A stretch of DNA of 6,238 bases from an uncultured Clostridium sp. (GCA_947062645.1 CAMSQT010000073.1:1-6238); one strand, 5' to 3'; counted from the first letter of the stretch, positions 1 to 6,210 are shown. Translations and numbers: made by a program. The notes: generated by a model from the letters alone, not told the origin.

Positions 1-32
1 TGAAGGACGGCTTTCATATTTGCTTTATCCAT
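1..32 (-). CDS. N-terminal fragment of an unidentified gene, cut by the window edge
   Basis: An ATG at 32-30 opens a frame reading MDKANMKAVL before the window ends. A clear ribosome binding site, GAAAGGAG (minus strand, 50-43), sits 10 bases upstream, and a promoter-like sequence lies further up at 126-98. This is therefore very probably a real start and not a chance ATG. Only ten full codons are visible, too few to name a family. In many Firmicutes the gene after pgsA is recA or cinA, and a lysine-rich short leader would be compatible with recA. That is a guess from gene order only, and I see no clear LexA/DinR box in front of it. Confidence 0.6.
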   Translation of the reverse strand, partial: MDKANMKAVL

Positions 33-97
33 AGTGTTTATTCTCCTTTCAAATCTTGTTCTATTTTATTCTTTGTTTTCTAAAAAAAGCTTTTACT

Positions 98-126
98 ATC
101 TTACGGCAAAAAATGAAATTTGTCAA
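98..126 (-). promoter_or_regulatory. Sigma-A-type promoter for the gene starting at 32
   Basis: On the minus strand there is a perfect -35 hexamer TTGACA (126-121), a 17-base spacer, and a -10-like TAAGAT (103-98) matching four of six consensus bases. It lies about 65 bases upstream of the ATG at 32, leaving room for a leader with the GAAAGGAG ribosome binding site. It would give the downstream gene its own transcription start, independent of the pgsA operon. The -35 box sits in the centre of the inverted repeat at 114-136, so a DNA-binding regulator or a terminator hairpin could overlap it. Confidence 0.5.
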
Positions 127-136
127 GCAAATTTCA
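114..136 (-). terminator. Nine-base inverted repeat followed by a T run; terminator or operator
   Basis: TGAAATTTG and CAAATTTCA form a perfect 9-bp inverted repeat around a five-base centre. On the minus strand it is followed immediately by TTTTTT, so the transcript from pgsA would end in a hairpin plus U tract, as in a rho-independent terminator. The stem is unusually AT-rich for a terminator. Its centre carries the TTGACA -35 box of the next promoter, so the palindrome could instead be an operator. Both roles are inference from sequence shape. Confidence 0.4.
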
Positions 137-150
137 CTTTTATTTACAAA

Positions 151-180
151 TGTGAAAAAAGAAACGTCCCCAATTTCACA
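151..180. repeat. REP-like palindromic element abutting the pgsA stop codon
   Basis: TGTGAAA at one end and TTTCACA at the other pair around a centre that reads GGGGACGTTTCTTT on the minus strand. The GGGGACGTTTCTTTTT-type core resembles short palindromic repeats that are scattered between Firmicutes genes and associated with Y1 (REP-associated) transposases. That resemblance is from memory and not from a search. The element overlaps the end of pgsA, supplying its TGA stop. It could alternatively be a simple 3'-end hairpin of the pgsA transcript. Confidence 0.3.
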
Positions 181-769
181 TTCCAATTGTCTCTTTTGCC
201 CCTTTTAGGTAATCTATTCCTGAGAAAATAGTGGCTATTGTTTGGATTATCATCATAATGGTAACTGCTAAGTTTAGGATAAAGGCTCCTCCTGCTAAGC
301 TACCACCAAAACATTCTCCAAAGCTATGTGTGTCTACAAAGGCTAAGATTATAGCTATCATTTGAGTTACGGTTTTTAGTTTTCCCCAATTAGAGGCTGC
401 AATTACTTTTCCACCTTTTTCTACTGCTACTAAACGGTATCCAGATACGATAAATTCTCTTGCTAAAACAATGATGGGAATCCATGCTGGTAGTTTATTC
501 ATTTCGACTAACATTATCATAGCTGCTAATACTAAAATTTTGTCAGCTAAGGGGTCTAAAAATTTTCCAAAGGTGGTTACTTCATTGTTTTTTCTTGCTA
601 AATAGCCATCTAATTTATCTGTTAGAGATGCAATTACAAATATTAAGTCAATTAGCCAATATTCGATGGGAATGGTCAATAGTTCTCCTTGCATTCCTAA
701 AAATGGTATGGCTACCATGATGGGTACTAAAATCATTCTAAATATGGTTAATTTATTTGGTAAATTCAT
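176..769 (-). CDS. pgsA: CDP-diacylglycerol--glycerol-3-phosphate 3-phosphatidyltransferase
   Basis: Transfers the phosphatidyl group from CDP-diacylglycerol to glycerol-3-phosphate, the committed step to phosphatidylglycerol and cardiolipin in the membrane. The 197-residue length is usual for the family. The CDP-alcohol phosphotransferase signature is complete: D51-x2-D54-G55-x2-A58-R59-x8-G68-x3-D72-x3-D76. The N-terminus (MNLPNKLTIFRM) is typical of PgsA, and several hydrophobic segments follow (around residues 12-25, 37-50, 80-90, 150-185). The start at 769 has an AAGGAAGG-type ribosome binding site, slightly far at about 10 bases. It begins 20 bases after the S41 protease stop, so the two are probably cotranscribed. 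It ends in TGA, the only TGA stop in the window; the other genes end in TAA. The frame is intact and contains no CGG codon. Confidence 0.95.
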   Translation of the reverse strand: MNLPNKLTIFRMILVPIMVAIPFLGMQGELLTIPIEYWLIDLIFVIASLTDKLDGYLARKNNEVTTFGKFLDPLADKILVLAAMIMLVEMNKLPAWIPIIVLAREFIVSGYRLVAVEKGGKVIAASNWGKLKTVTQMIAIILAFVDTHSFGECFGGSLAGGAFILNLAVTIMMIIQTIATIFSGIDYLKGAKETIGM

Positions 770-789
770 GTATCTTAATCCTTCCTTTT

Positions 790-1998
790 TTATTTAAGCA
801 TTTCAATTGCTTTTTGCAACTGCGTGTCGTCTTTTTCTTCTACATTTAATACATTTTTTACGGTATCTGGTAATTTTACTACTTCGTCTGGCTCAATCCC
901 TATTTTGTTGATTTCTGTTTTGTTTGGTGTTAGGTATTTTTCAGATGTTATTTTTAGTCCACTTCCATCTGGCAAAGTTAATACTTGTTGGATTACTCCT
1001 TTTCCATAGGTTTTTTGACCACAAATTTTAGCTTTTCCTAAATCTTTTAAGGCTCCTGCTAATATTTCGGATGAACTTGCTGTGTTTTCATTGGTTAAGA
1101 TTACAATTGGCATTTGAATGATAGGGTCATTTTTTGCTTTTTTTATTTCTTCTTTGTTGTTCTTATCTACTTCATATAATAAAATATCTTCTTTATTTGT
1201 TATATAATCAGCAATTTCTAAAGCTTCATCAACAATTCCGCCTCCATTGTTTCTTAGGTCAATAATTAGGGATTTAATGCCTTGCTTTTCTAATTCTAAA
1301 TATTTTTCTTTGAAATCTTTTGCGGTTTCGTCGTCAAAGGAAGAAAATTCGATATAACCAATTTGATTGCTTAGAACTTTTCCTTCTACTGGGTTAACTT
1401 TGATGCTTTCTCTTTTTAATTCAAAGGTTTTAGTTTCTCCCTCTCTTAAAATTTCTAATTTGACAAGGCTACCTTCTTCTCCTTTTATCTTGTTTGCTGC
1501 AACTGACATGTCGTCCCCTGTATAGGTAACATCATCTACTGCTATAATTAGGTCACCTGGCAATATTCCTGCTTTTTCTGCTGGACTGTTTTTGATGGGT
1601 GCTAGTACTTGTACTTTGTTGACTTCTGTATTTTTTACCATGTAAATTCCAATCCCCACAAAGTTTCCCATTGTGTCTTCTAGGTAGTCTTTCATATCTT
1701 CTTTTGATATGTATTCGGTATAAGGATCGTCTAGACCTTCAATATAACCTTTTATCGCACCTTCTTTTAGTTTTTCTTCGCTGATTTCCCCTAAATAATA
1801 TTTATCTATAATCTTTTTATAGCGATTTAAGGTTTCGTCTATATCAGTATCTCCTGTTTTGGTAGCAAACATTGTAGCATTTCCTGTTTTTCCAAAGTAT
1901 TGATACATTCCAATTGATGTACATAAAAATGTGATAAATGCTACAATTACAACTAGCATAATGATTTTATAGATTTTAAATCTTTTCTTTTCTTCCAT
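790..1998 (-). CDS. ctpA: S41 family C-terminal processing peptidase with PDZ domain
   Basis: A membrane-anchored serine protease that trims proteins from their C-terminus. In Firmicutes such enzymes act on envelope proteins or regulatory cascades. The 402 residues start with a cytosolic stub and one transmembrane anchor (about 11-35), then a helical region, a PDZ domain (about 113-190, with GDLI at 148-151) and the S41 catalytic core. The Ser-Lys pair is visible: S308 in TASSSEI and K333 in TYGKGVIQ, with Q337 four residues on, matching the spacing known for CtpB-type enzymes. The conserved LRNNGGG stretch is at 249-254. The start has a GGAGGG ribosome binding site. The gene follows a 98-base gap after the M23 hydrolase gene and lies 20 bases before pgsA. 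Adjacency to two murein hydrolases suggests the protease may process or turn over one of them, as Prc-type proteases do elsewhere. That is inference. The frame is intact with no in-frame CGG. Confidence 0.93.
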   Translation of the reverse strand: MEEKKRFKIYKIIMLVVIVAFITFLCTSIGMYQYFGKTGNATMFATKTGDTDIDETLNRYKKIIDKYYLGEISEEKLKEGAIKGYIEGLDDPYTEYISKEDMKDYLEDTMGNFVGIGIYMVKNTEVNKVQVLAPIKNSPAEKAGILPGDLIIAVDDVTYTGDDMSVAANKIKGEEGSLVKLEILREGETKTFELKRESIKVNPVEGKVLSNQIGYIEFSSFDDETAKDFKEKYLELEKQGIKSLIIDLRNNGGGIVDEALEIADYITNKEDILLYEVDKNNKEEIKKAKNDPIIQMPIVILTNENTASSSEILAGALKDLGKAKICGQKTYGKGVIQQVLTLPDGSGLKITSEKYLTPNKTEINKIGIEPDEVVKLPDTVKNVLNVEEKDDTQLQKAIEMLK

Positions 1999-2049
1999 TT
2001 TAACTTTTCCCTCCGCTGTTTTTTGAAATTAATATTTAATAATGTCAAT

Positions 2050-2068
2050 GGGCGGAATGGTTCCGCCC
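2050..2068 (-). terminator. GC-rich perfect hairpin between the M23 and protease genes
   Basis: GGGCGGAA and TTCCGCCC form a perfect 8-bp stem around a three-base loop, by far the most GC-rich spot in an AT-rich region. On the minus strand it lies 29 bases after the M23 stop codon and is followed by ATTGACATTATT, a weak U tract. The other strand has a better T-rich tail, but no plus-strand gene uses it. It probably terminates part of the ftsEX-hydrolase transcript or protects its 3' end. I see no convincing promoter before the protease gene at 1998, so some read-through is likely. No gene is seen in the rest of the 2000-2096 gap. Confidence 0.55.
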
Positions 2069-2096
2069 TTCTTTATTATATTTATATGTGATAACT

Positions 2097-3342
2097 TTAA
2101 AAATATTGACTTGGATTTACTCTATTTCCATATGCATATGGTGATACTCTTACTTCAAAGTGTAGATGTGGTCCTTTTGAATTTCCAGAATTTCCTGATT
2201 TCATAATTTGTTGTCCTCTTGAAACTGTTTGTCCTGGTGAAACACATATCGAACCACTGGTTCCATGTGCATACCATGTTTGTAATCCTCCTGCATGTTG
2301 GATAACTACATGGGTTCCATAACTTGTTGTTAAGTTTTGTGTTTTAAGAACTACACCTTCTGCTGCCGCATATACGGGTGTTCCAGATGGTACAGCATAA
2401 TCGATTGCCCCATGATAGCCTCCACTCGGATAGTACATACCCGCTGATATAGAACCCGAACTTACAGGTCTTTGAAGCGTTCCACTTCCTCCGCCCTGTA
2501 TAATTTCCTCCTGAACTTCCACTACTATTTCCGTTATTATTTCCAGATGAATTACCATTTCCTTTATTGGTATTGTTTAATGCTTCAATTTGTGCCGCAT
2601 ATTTTGCTTGTGCTGCTTTTAATTCTTTCTCGATTTGGGCACTTGCTGTACGAAGTTCTTCAATATGCTGTTGTAATTCTTTTTCGTCTTCTGATAGTTT
2701 AGCTACTTGTTTATCTTTTTCTTTTTTGGCTGTTTGTAGTTGTGTAGAAACACTTTGTTTACTTGCTTTTGATGTATTTAATTCTTGTTTACTTGCTTCT
2801 AAATCTTTTTTAGCTTGCTCAATTTCCTCTTTTTGTTTTTGAATTTTCTCTAATAATTCCGTATCAGTTGTTGCTACTTCTGTTATTAAAAAGTAGTTAG
2901 AAATTAAGTCAGTAATACTAGAAGAAGATAAAATAAAGTCTAAATAAGAGGTTTCCCCTGCTTCATAAGTTGCAACTAATCTAGCATTTAATAGTTCTTC
3001 TTGTTTGGTATAGTCTTCTTGTGCTTTATCTAATTTATTTTGTGATTCTTGTATTTTTGTATTTAGTCCTGCTATTTGTGTATCTAATGTATCAATTTGG
3101 GATTCATAATCTGCTATTTTATCTGATAAATCTTTTACTTGTTCTTGTACTTCTTTTTTTTCTCCTTGAACACTATCTAATTCTTTTTCAGTTTGTTTTA
3201 TTTCATTATTTGCTTTTGTTTGTTCATTTTTTTGTTTGTTTATCTCTGCTTCTGTTACTGCTTGTACCGTATATAAATTAGCTTGTAATACTATAATTCC
3301 TATTACGAGTATTCCTATTATTTTAATTCCTATTCTTTTCAT
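2097..3342 (-). CDS. Secreted coiled-coil M23 murein hydrolase, read through a +1 shift at CGGA
   Basis: An EnvC/CwlO/PcsB-like peptidoglycan endopeptidase, a likely FtsEX-controlled hydrolase outside the membrane. The ATG at 3342 has a perfect AGGAGG site five bases upstream and starts a signal peptide (about 1-28). A long coiled coil follows (about 30-255), then a Gly/Asn/Ser linker (about 256-290) and a LytM/M23 domain (about 295-414). In the zero frame translation leaves the M23 sequence at codon 284 (CGG) and gives a 332-residue product without a catalytic domain. Skipping one base there resumes at GGSGTLQRP and yields 414 residues. The zinc and catalytic residues are then all present: H310, D314, H359, H392 and H394. 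It begins 21 bases after the upstream paralogue stops. A standard annotation would call this a frameshifted pseudogene. I think it is functional, because the same tetranucleotide interrupts two other genes here. Confidence 0.85.
2490..2493 (-). other. CGGA frameshift site in the M23 hydrolase gene
   Basis: The zero-frame codons are ACA GGG CGG AGG; the protein resumes as ACA GGG (C) GGA GGA AGT GGA, i.e. T-G-[G]-G-S-G. The shift falls in the flexible linker between coiled coil and peptidase domain. This is the only one of the four sites where the preceding codon (GGG followed by C) could re-pair in the +1 frame. Confidence 0.8.
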
Positions 3343-3363
3343 AAGTTCCTCCTATTTTCCCCT

Positions 3364-4578
3364 TTAATTATTTGTATTTCCATTGTTTTCAAGTTCTTCT
3401 TCCTCTGTTGTTTCTTGATTTTGCGTGATTGGTACCATACCATTTGTAATATATGGTAGCGGGTCTGTTACCACACCATTTAGTCGAACCTCAAAGTGAG
3501 CATGTGGTCCTGTAGAATAGCCTGTAGAACCAACTTTTAAAACAACGGTTTCTCCCCTTTTTACATAGTCTCCTACTTTTACCATAATTTCAGATCCATG
3601 AGCATATAAAGTAGAAACACCGCCTCCATGGTCAATTATTACCATATTTCCATAGGCTCCATTGTAGCCTGCTTTTACAACAATTCCATCATTTGCTGCC
3701 ACAAAGTTTGCACCCATTGGCGCACTTACATCTACCCCTGTGTGTAATTTGTATACGCCAGTAATAGGATGGGTTCTCATACCATATTTGGAAGTAATTC
3801 TAGTATAACCTGGAATTGGCCACGCCAATTCTCCTCCTATGTACTTAGTATCAATTCCTTCTAGGGCAAGTGATAATATTTCTTTGTTTACTTCTTCGAA
3901 TTGTTTGTTGTATTCGTCTATTTTTGCTTGTACTTCTTTTTCTTGGTCTGTTAGTTTGGCAATGTAATTTTCTCTAATTAGTTTTGTATTTTCTAGTATT
4001 TTTGCTGTCTTTGTTTGGTTTTGTTTGATACTAGTATACTTTTCTTTTTCACTATCTAATTTTGCTTTGTCTGCTTCTATTTTGTTTTTTTGTTCTTCTA
4101 TTTCCTCTAATAACTCCGTATCATAGTCTGCTAATTCCGTAATTAGGAAATAATTGGATAAAAAGTCACTTACACTTCGAGAACTTAAAATTACGTCTAA
4201 ATACTTTGTATCACCTGTCTCATACATTACAACTAAACGTTTTTCTAGTATTTTCTTTTGTTTTTTATATCTTTTTTCTGCTACTTTTAGCCTCTCTTCT
4301 ATTTTTGTAATCGAGGTTTGCAATTCTTCTATTTTTGTATTTAATTCTTCTAATTCATTTTTTGTTTTTTCAATTCTTTCGTCTAATTTTTGAAGTTGTT
4401 GAAGATTTTGGGTTAGTTCTTCTTTTACATTTTCTAACTCTCCTGTTGCATCATTAATTTGGTTTTGTAATTCTTCTTGCTTTGTTTGCAAATCAGTCAT
4501 TTCCTCCGCTTGTACATAGGAAATGATACTAAAACTACTAATTAGAAAAGCTAAAACGACACATAAAATTTTACGCAT
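3364..4578 (-). CDS. Secreted coiled-coil M23 murein hydrolase, intact frame
   Basis: Cleaves peptidoglycan cross-links as an FtsEX-activated hydrolase; family roles are known from EnvC and from CwlO/PcsB-type proteins. The 404 residues comprise a signal peptide (1-24, ending near YVQAEE), a long coiled coil (about 25-240), a short linker, the M23/LytM domain (about 250-375) and an acidic, Asn-rich tail. The zinc and catalytic set is complete: H279, D283, H327 in LYAHG, and H359/H361 in PHAHFEV. Unlike Gram-negative EnvC, it should therefore be catalytically active itself. AAAGGAG lies five bases before the ATG. The gene starts 10 bases after the ftsX stop, arguing for cotranscription and a functional partnership. 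It shares a YLD-ILSS---SNYFLITE--DTELLE segment with the next gene, so the two are tandem paralogues. No in-frame CGG occurs, and its frame is uninterrupted. Confidence 0.92.
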   Translation of the reverse strand: MRKILCVVLAFLISSFSIISYVQAEEMTDLQTKQEELQNQINDATGELENVKEELTQNLQQLQKLDERIEKTKNELEELNTKIEELQTSITKIEERLKVAEKRYKKQKKILEKRLVVMYETGDTKYLDVILSSRSVSDFLSNYFLITELADYDTELLEEIEEQKNKIEADKAKLDSEKEKYTSIKQNQTKTAKILENTKLIRENYIAKLTDQEKEVQAKIDEYNKQFEEVNKEILSLALEGIDTKYIGGELAWPIPGYTRITSKYGMRTHPITGVYKLHTGVDVSAPMGANFVAANDGIVVKAGYNGAYGNMVIIDHGGGVSTLYAHGSEIMVKVGDYVKRGETVVLKVGSTGYSTGPHAHFEVRLNGVVTDPLPYITNGMVPITQNQETTEEEELENNGNTNN

Positions 4579-4588
4579 GTTTTCTCCT

Positions 4589-5490
4589 TTATACTTTTAA
4601 ATATTTTCTCATTGAGATAACACTTCCGGATTGCTCCTATTCCAATTCCTAGTAACATGTAAACAAATATAATAGAATTAAACATCTCTCCAAATGTTAC
4701 TAAACTCATATTAATAACCTGCATAAATTGAGAATTTACCATTTGTTCTGCAATAAAACTATAAACTAATCCTACAAAACAAATTGATATAACACTTGCA
4801 AATACGCCTATTATCATACCTTCTACTATGAATGGCCAACGGATAAATCCGGTTTGTTGCTCCTACATATTTCATAATAGATATTTCCTTTCTTCTTGCA
4901 TGAACAGTAAGTTTTATGGTGTTTGCTATAATAAAGATAGATATAATAATTAGTAAAATTAGAATGACTCCTGTTACAATTTTAATTCCATTTGCTAGGT
5001 TAATTAAAGTAGAAACTGTCTCGTCTTTACTGGTTATTTTTTTCACATTTTCAAATTTTAAAATTTGTTCTTGTAAGTTCTTACTTTGGCTCAAGTCTGT
5101 TAAGGTTACTACATAGGATGCTGGAAAAATGTTGTTTTCTTCATATCCTGCTAATAAATCTTTTTTGTCTCCAAATTTTTCTTTCATTTGTGTGAGTGCA
5201 TCGTCTTTTGATACAAATTCTGTTGTACTCACACCTTCTAATGCTCTTATTTTTTCACCAATCTCGTCTATTTGTGCTTGGGTTGCATCATTGTTGATAA
5301 ATACTTGTATTCCTTGTGCTGATTCCAATTCTTCTACAAAATGATTGATGTTTTCTGTTAAGATTAGGAAAATTCCAAAAATAATCATGGTAGCACACAT
5401 AATCATTAAAGAGGCTCCTGTTGATTTTTTGTTTTTGAATACGTTTCCAAATCCTTCTCCTATTAAATATCCAAATCTGTTATATTTCAC
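4589..5490 (-). CDS. ftsX: Cell-division membrane protein FtsX, read through two +1 shifts at CGGA
   Basis: The membrane half of the FtsEX complex, which transmits ATP hydrolysis by FtsE to extracellular murein hydrolases. Taking both shifts gives 299 residues with the family's four transmembrane segments (about 24-46, 170-194, 225-245, 271-293). The large extracellular loop (47-169) binds the hydrolase coiled coil. Conserved stretches are KYVGATN (207-213), FIRWPF (215-220) and SVISMRKYLKV at the C-terminus. Translation breaks at codon 214 (AAC CGG ATT) and again at codon 288 (ATC CGG AAG); each is repaired by skipping one base before GGA. I favour the GTG at 5490 as start: AAGGTGG lies eight bases upstream and the protein then begins MKYNRFGYL. 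ATGs at 5496 and 5514 are alternatives with poorer ribosome-site spacing. The start overlaps the ftsE stop by 11 bases, implying translational coupling. Confidence 0.88.
4625..4628 (-). other. Second CGGA frameshift site in ftsX
   Basis: Zero frame reads GCA ATC CGG AAG TGT and leaves the family sequence. Skipping the C gives GCA ATC GGA AGT GTT ATC TCA ATG AGA, i.e. A-I-G-S-V-I-S-M-R. A glycine before Ser is expected at this C-terminal position in FtsX proteins, so decoding of GGA as Gly fits best here. The reading ends 12 codons later at TAA (4589-4591). Confidence 0.8.
4848..4851 (-). other. First CGGA frameshift site in ftsX
   Basis: Zero frame reads GCA ACA AAC CGG ATT TAT, after which 29 unrelated residues precede a stop. 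Skipping the C gives AAC GGA TTT ATC CGT TGG CCA TTC, i.e. N-G-F-I-R-W-P-F, the well-known FtsX motif after the second membrane segment. The shift is needed to make membrane segments three and four. Confidence 0.82.
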
Positions 5491-6167
5491 AATCATACCC
5501 ACCTTTTTTATCATCTTTTACTATTTGACCTTTTTCTATATGGATAACTCTTTTTTTCATTTTATCTACGATATCTTTAGCGTGTGTTGCTACAACTACT
5601 GTGGTTCCTCTCATGTTGATGTCGTTTAATAAATTCATGATATCCCATGCGGTGTCTGGATCTAAGTTTCCTGTTGGCTCATCTGCAATTAACATAGATG
5701 GGTTGTTCACTAAGGCTCTTGCTAAGGCTACTCTTTGTTGTTCCCCTCCTGATAATTCATGAGGATACATTTTGGCTTTTCCACTTAAACCTACTAAAGA
5801 TAGTACCATTGGAACTTGTCTTCTTATGTGCCTTGGTGTTGCTCTTACTATGTACATAGCATAAGCTACATTGTCATATACGGTTTTATCTGGTAATAGC
5901 CTAAAGTCTTGGAATACGACTCCCATGCTTCTTCTTAAAAATGGAATTCTGCTTGGTTTTAAGTAAGTTGTGTCTTTTCCATTTATGATTAGGTTTCCTG
6001 AGGTTGGTTCTTCTTCTTTTAAGATTAATTTAATTAGCGTTGATTTTCCACTTCCTGATGAGCCTACTAAAAAGGCAAATTCTCCTTTGTCAATTACAAA
6101 GTTTGCATTTTTTACGGCTTTTGTCCCTGTTCCGATATATCTTACTTACGTTTCTAAATTCTATCAT
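5480..6167 (-). CDS. ftsE: Cell-division ATP-binding protein FtsE, read through a +1 shift at CGGA
   Basis: The cytosolic ABC ATPase that drives FtsX. The ATG at 6167 opens MIEFRNVSKIY, then the frame breaks at codon 12 (TAT CGG AAC) and would stop about 14 codons later. Skipping one base gives 228 residues, the usual FtsE length, with GTGTKAVKN following directly. Motifs are complete: Walker A G35-T43 (SSGSGKST, K41), Q-loop Q86, the ABC signature LSGGEQQR (138-145), Walker B LIADEP (159-164; D162, E163), D-loop NLD (167-169) and switch H195. The Walker lysine at 41 and aspartate at 162 match the E. coli FtsE numbering as I remember it. That implies the CGGA stands for exactly one residue. 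An AAGGAG site lies about 11 bases before the ATG. No later ATG occurs before M81, downstream of Walker A, so internal initiation could not make a working ATPase. Confidence 0.9.
6131..6134 (-). other. CGGA frameshift site in ftsE
   Basis: Zero frame reads ATA TAT CGG AAC AGG GAC and soon stops. Skipping the C gives ATA TAT GGA ACA GGG ACA AAA GCC, i.e. I-Y-G-T-G-T-K-A, a normal FtsE N-terminus. This site is 77 bases from the adapter-contaminated contig end, so on its own it would be the least trustworthy of the four. Confidence 0.75.
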
Positions 6168-6199
6168 TTTTTAAGTTCTCCTTACCTCATATTTTGGGC

Positions 6200-6205
6200 A
6201 TTATA
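6200..6205 (-). promoter_or_regulatory. Candidate -10 box of the ftsE operon promoter
   Basis: A perfect TATAAT on the minus strand, 33 bases upstream of the ftsE start and followed by a leader with AAGGAG. The matching -35 box would fall at about 6223-6228, where the sequence has been replaced by adapter, so the promoter cannot be completed from this window. Confidence 0.4.
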
Positions 6206-6210
6206 TTCTT

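Noticed and set aside
33..175. LexA/DinR box that would support recA as the gene at 32
   Set aside because: Only a GAAC half-site is present; the second half of the GAAC-N4-GTTC palindrome is missing.
137..178. TGA read as tryptophan, extending PgsA
   Set aside because: Tryptophan is encoded by TGG throughout and no in-frame TGA occurs inside any gene. The pgsA TGA comes at the normal family length, and the extension would only translate the palindromic element.
34..231. Plus-strand open frames, including the one at 34-231 and those opposite ftsE, ftsX and the hydrolases
   Set aside because: They lie opposite strongly supported minus-strand genes or AT-rich intergenic DNA, have Phe/Leu/Ser-rich low-complexity products, and lack convincing ribosome binding sites. 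They are antisense shadows.
2016..2049. TTGACA at 2043-2048 on the minus strand as a promoter for the S41 protease gene
   Set aside because: No acceptable -10 hexamer is found 15-19 bases downstream; the sequence there is TTTCAAAAAA-like.
2490..6134. Random sequencing or assembly errors as the cause of the four frame breaks
   Set aside because: All four are the same kind (one extra base, same direction) at the same tetranucleotide CGGA, none is in a homopolymer, and the data appear to be Illumina. Random errors would scatter. A systematic artefact should also hit the out-of-frame CGGA copies (for example near 1240, 2533, 4117, 4139), but the frames around those are intact.
2490..6134. Simple reassignment of CGG to another amino acid
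   Set aside because: Changing the meaning of CGG as a triplet would leave the downstream frame wrong. The data require a four-base step, not only a different residue.
2490..6134. Classical P-site slippage like the prfB programmed frameshift
   Set aside because: Codons before the site are TAT, AAC, ATC and GGG; only GGG could re-pair one base forward. There is no stop codon or shared Shine-Dalgarno-like stimulator upstream.
2097..6167. Gene decay (pseudogenes) in ftsE, ftsX and the M23 gene
   Set aside because: Apart from the CGGA sites there are no stops, deletions or lost motifs, and the neighbouring genes are pristine. Decay does not choose one tetranucleotide four times.
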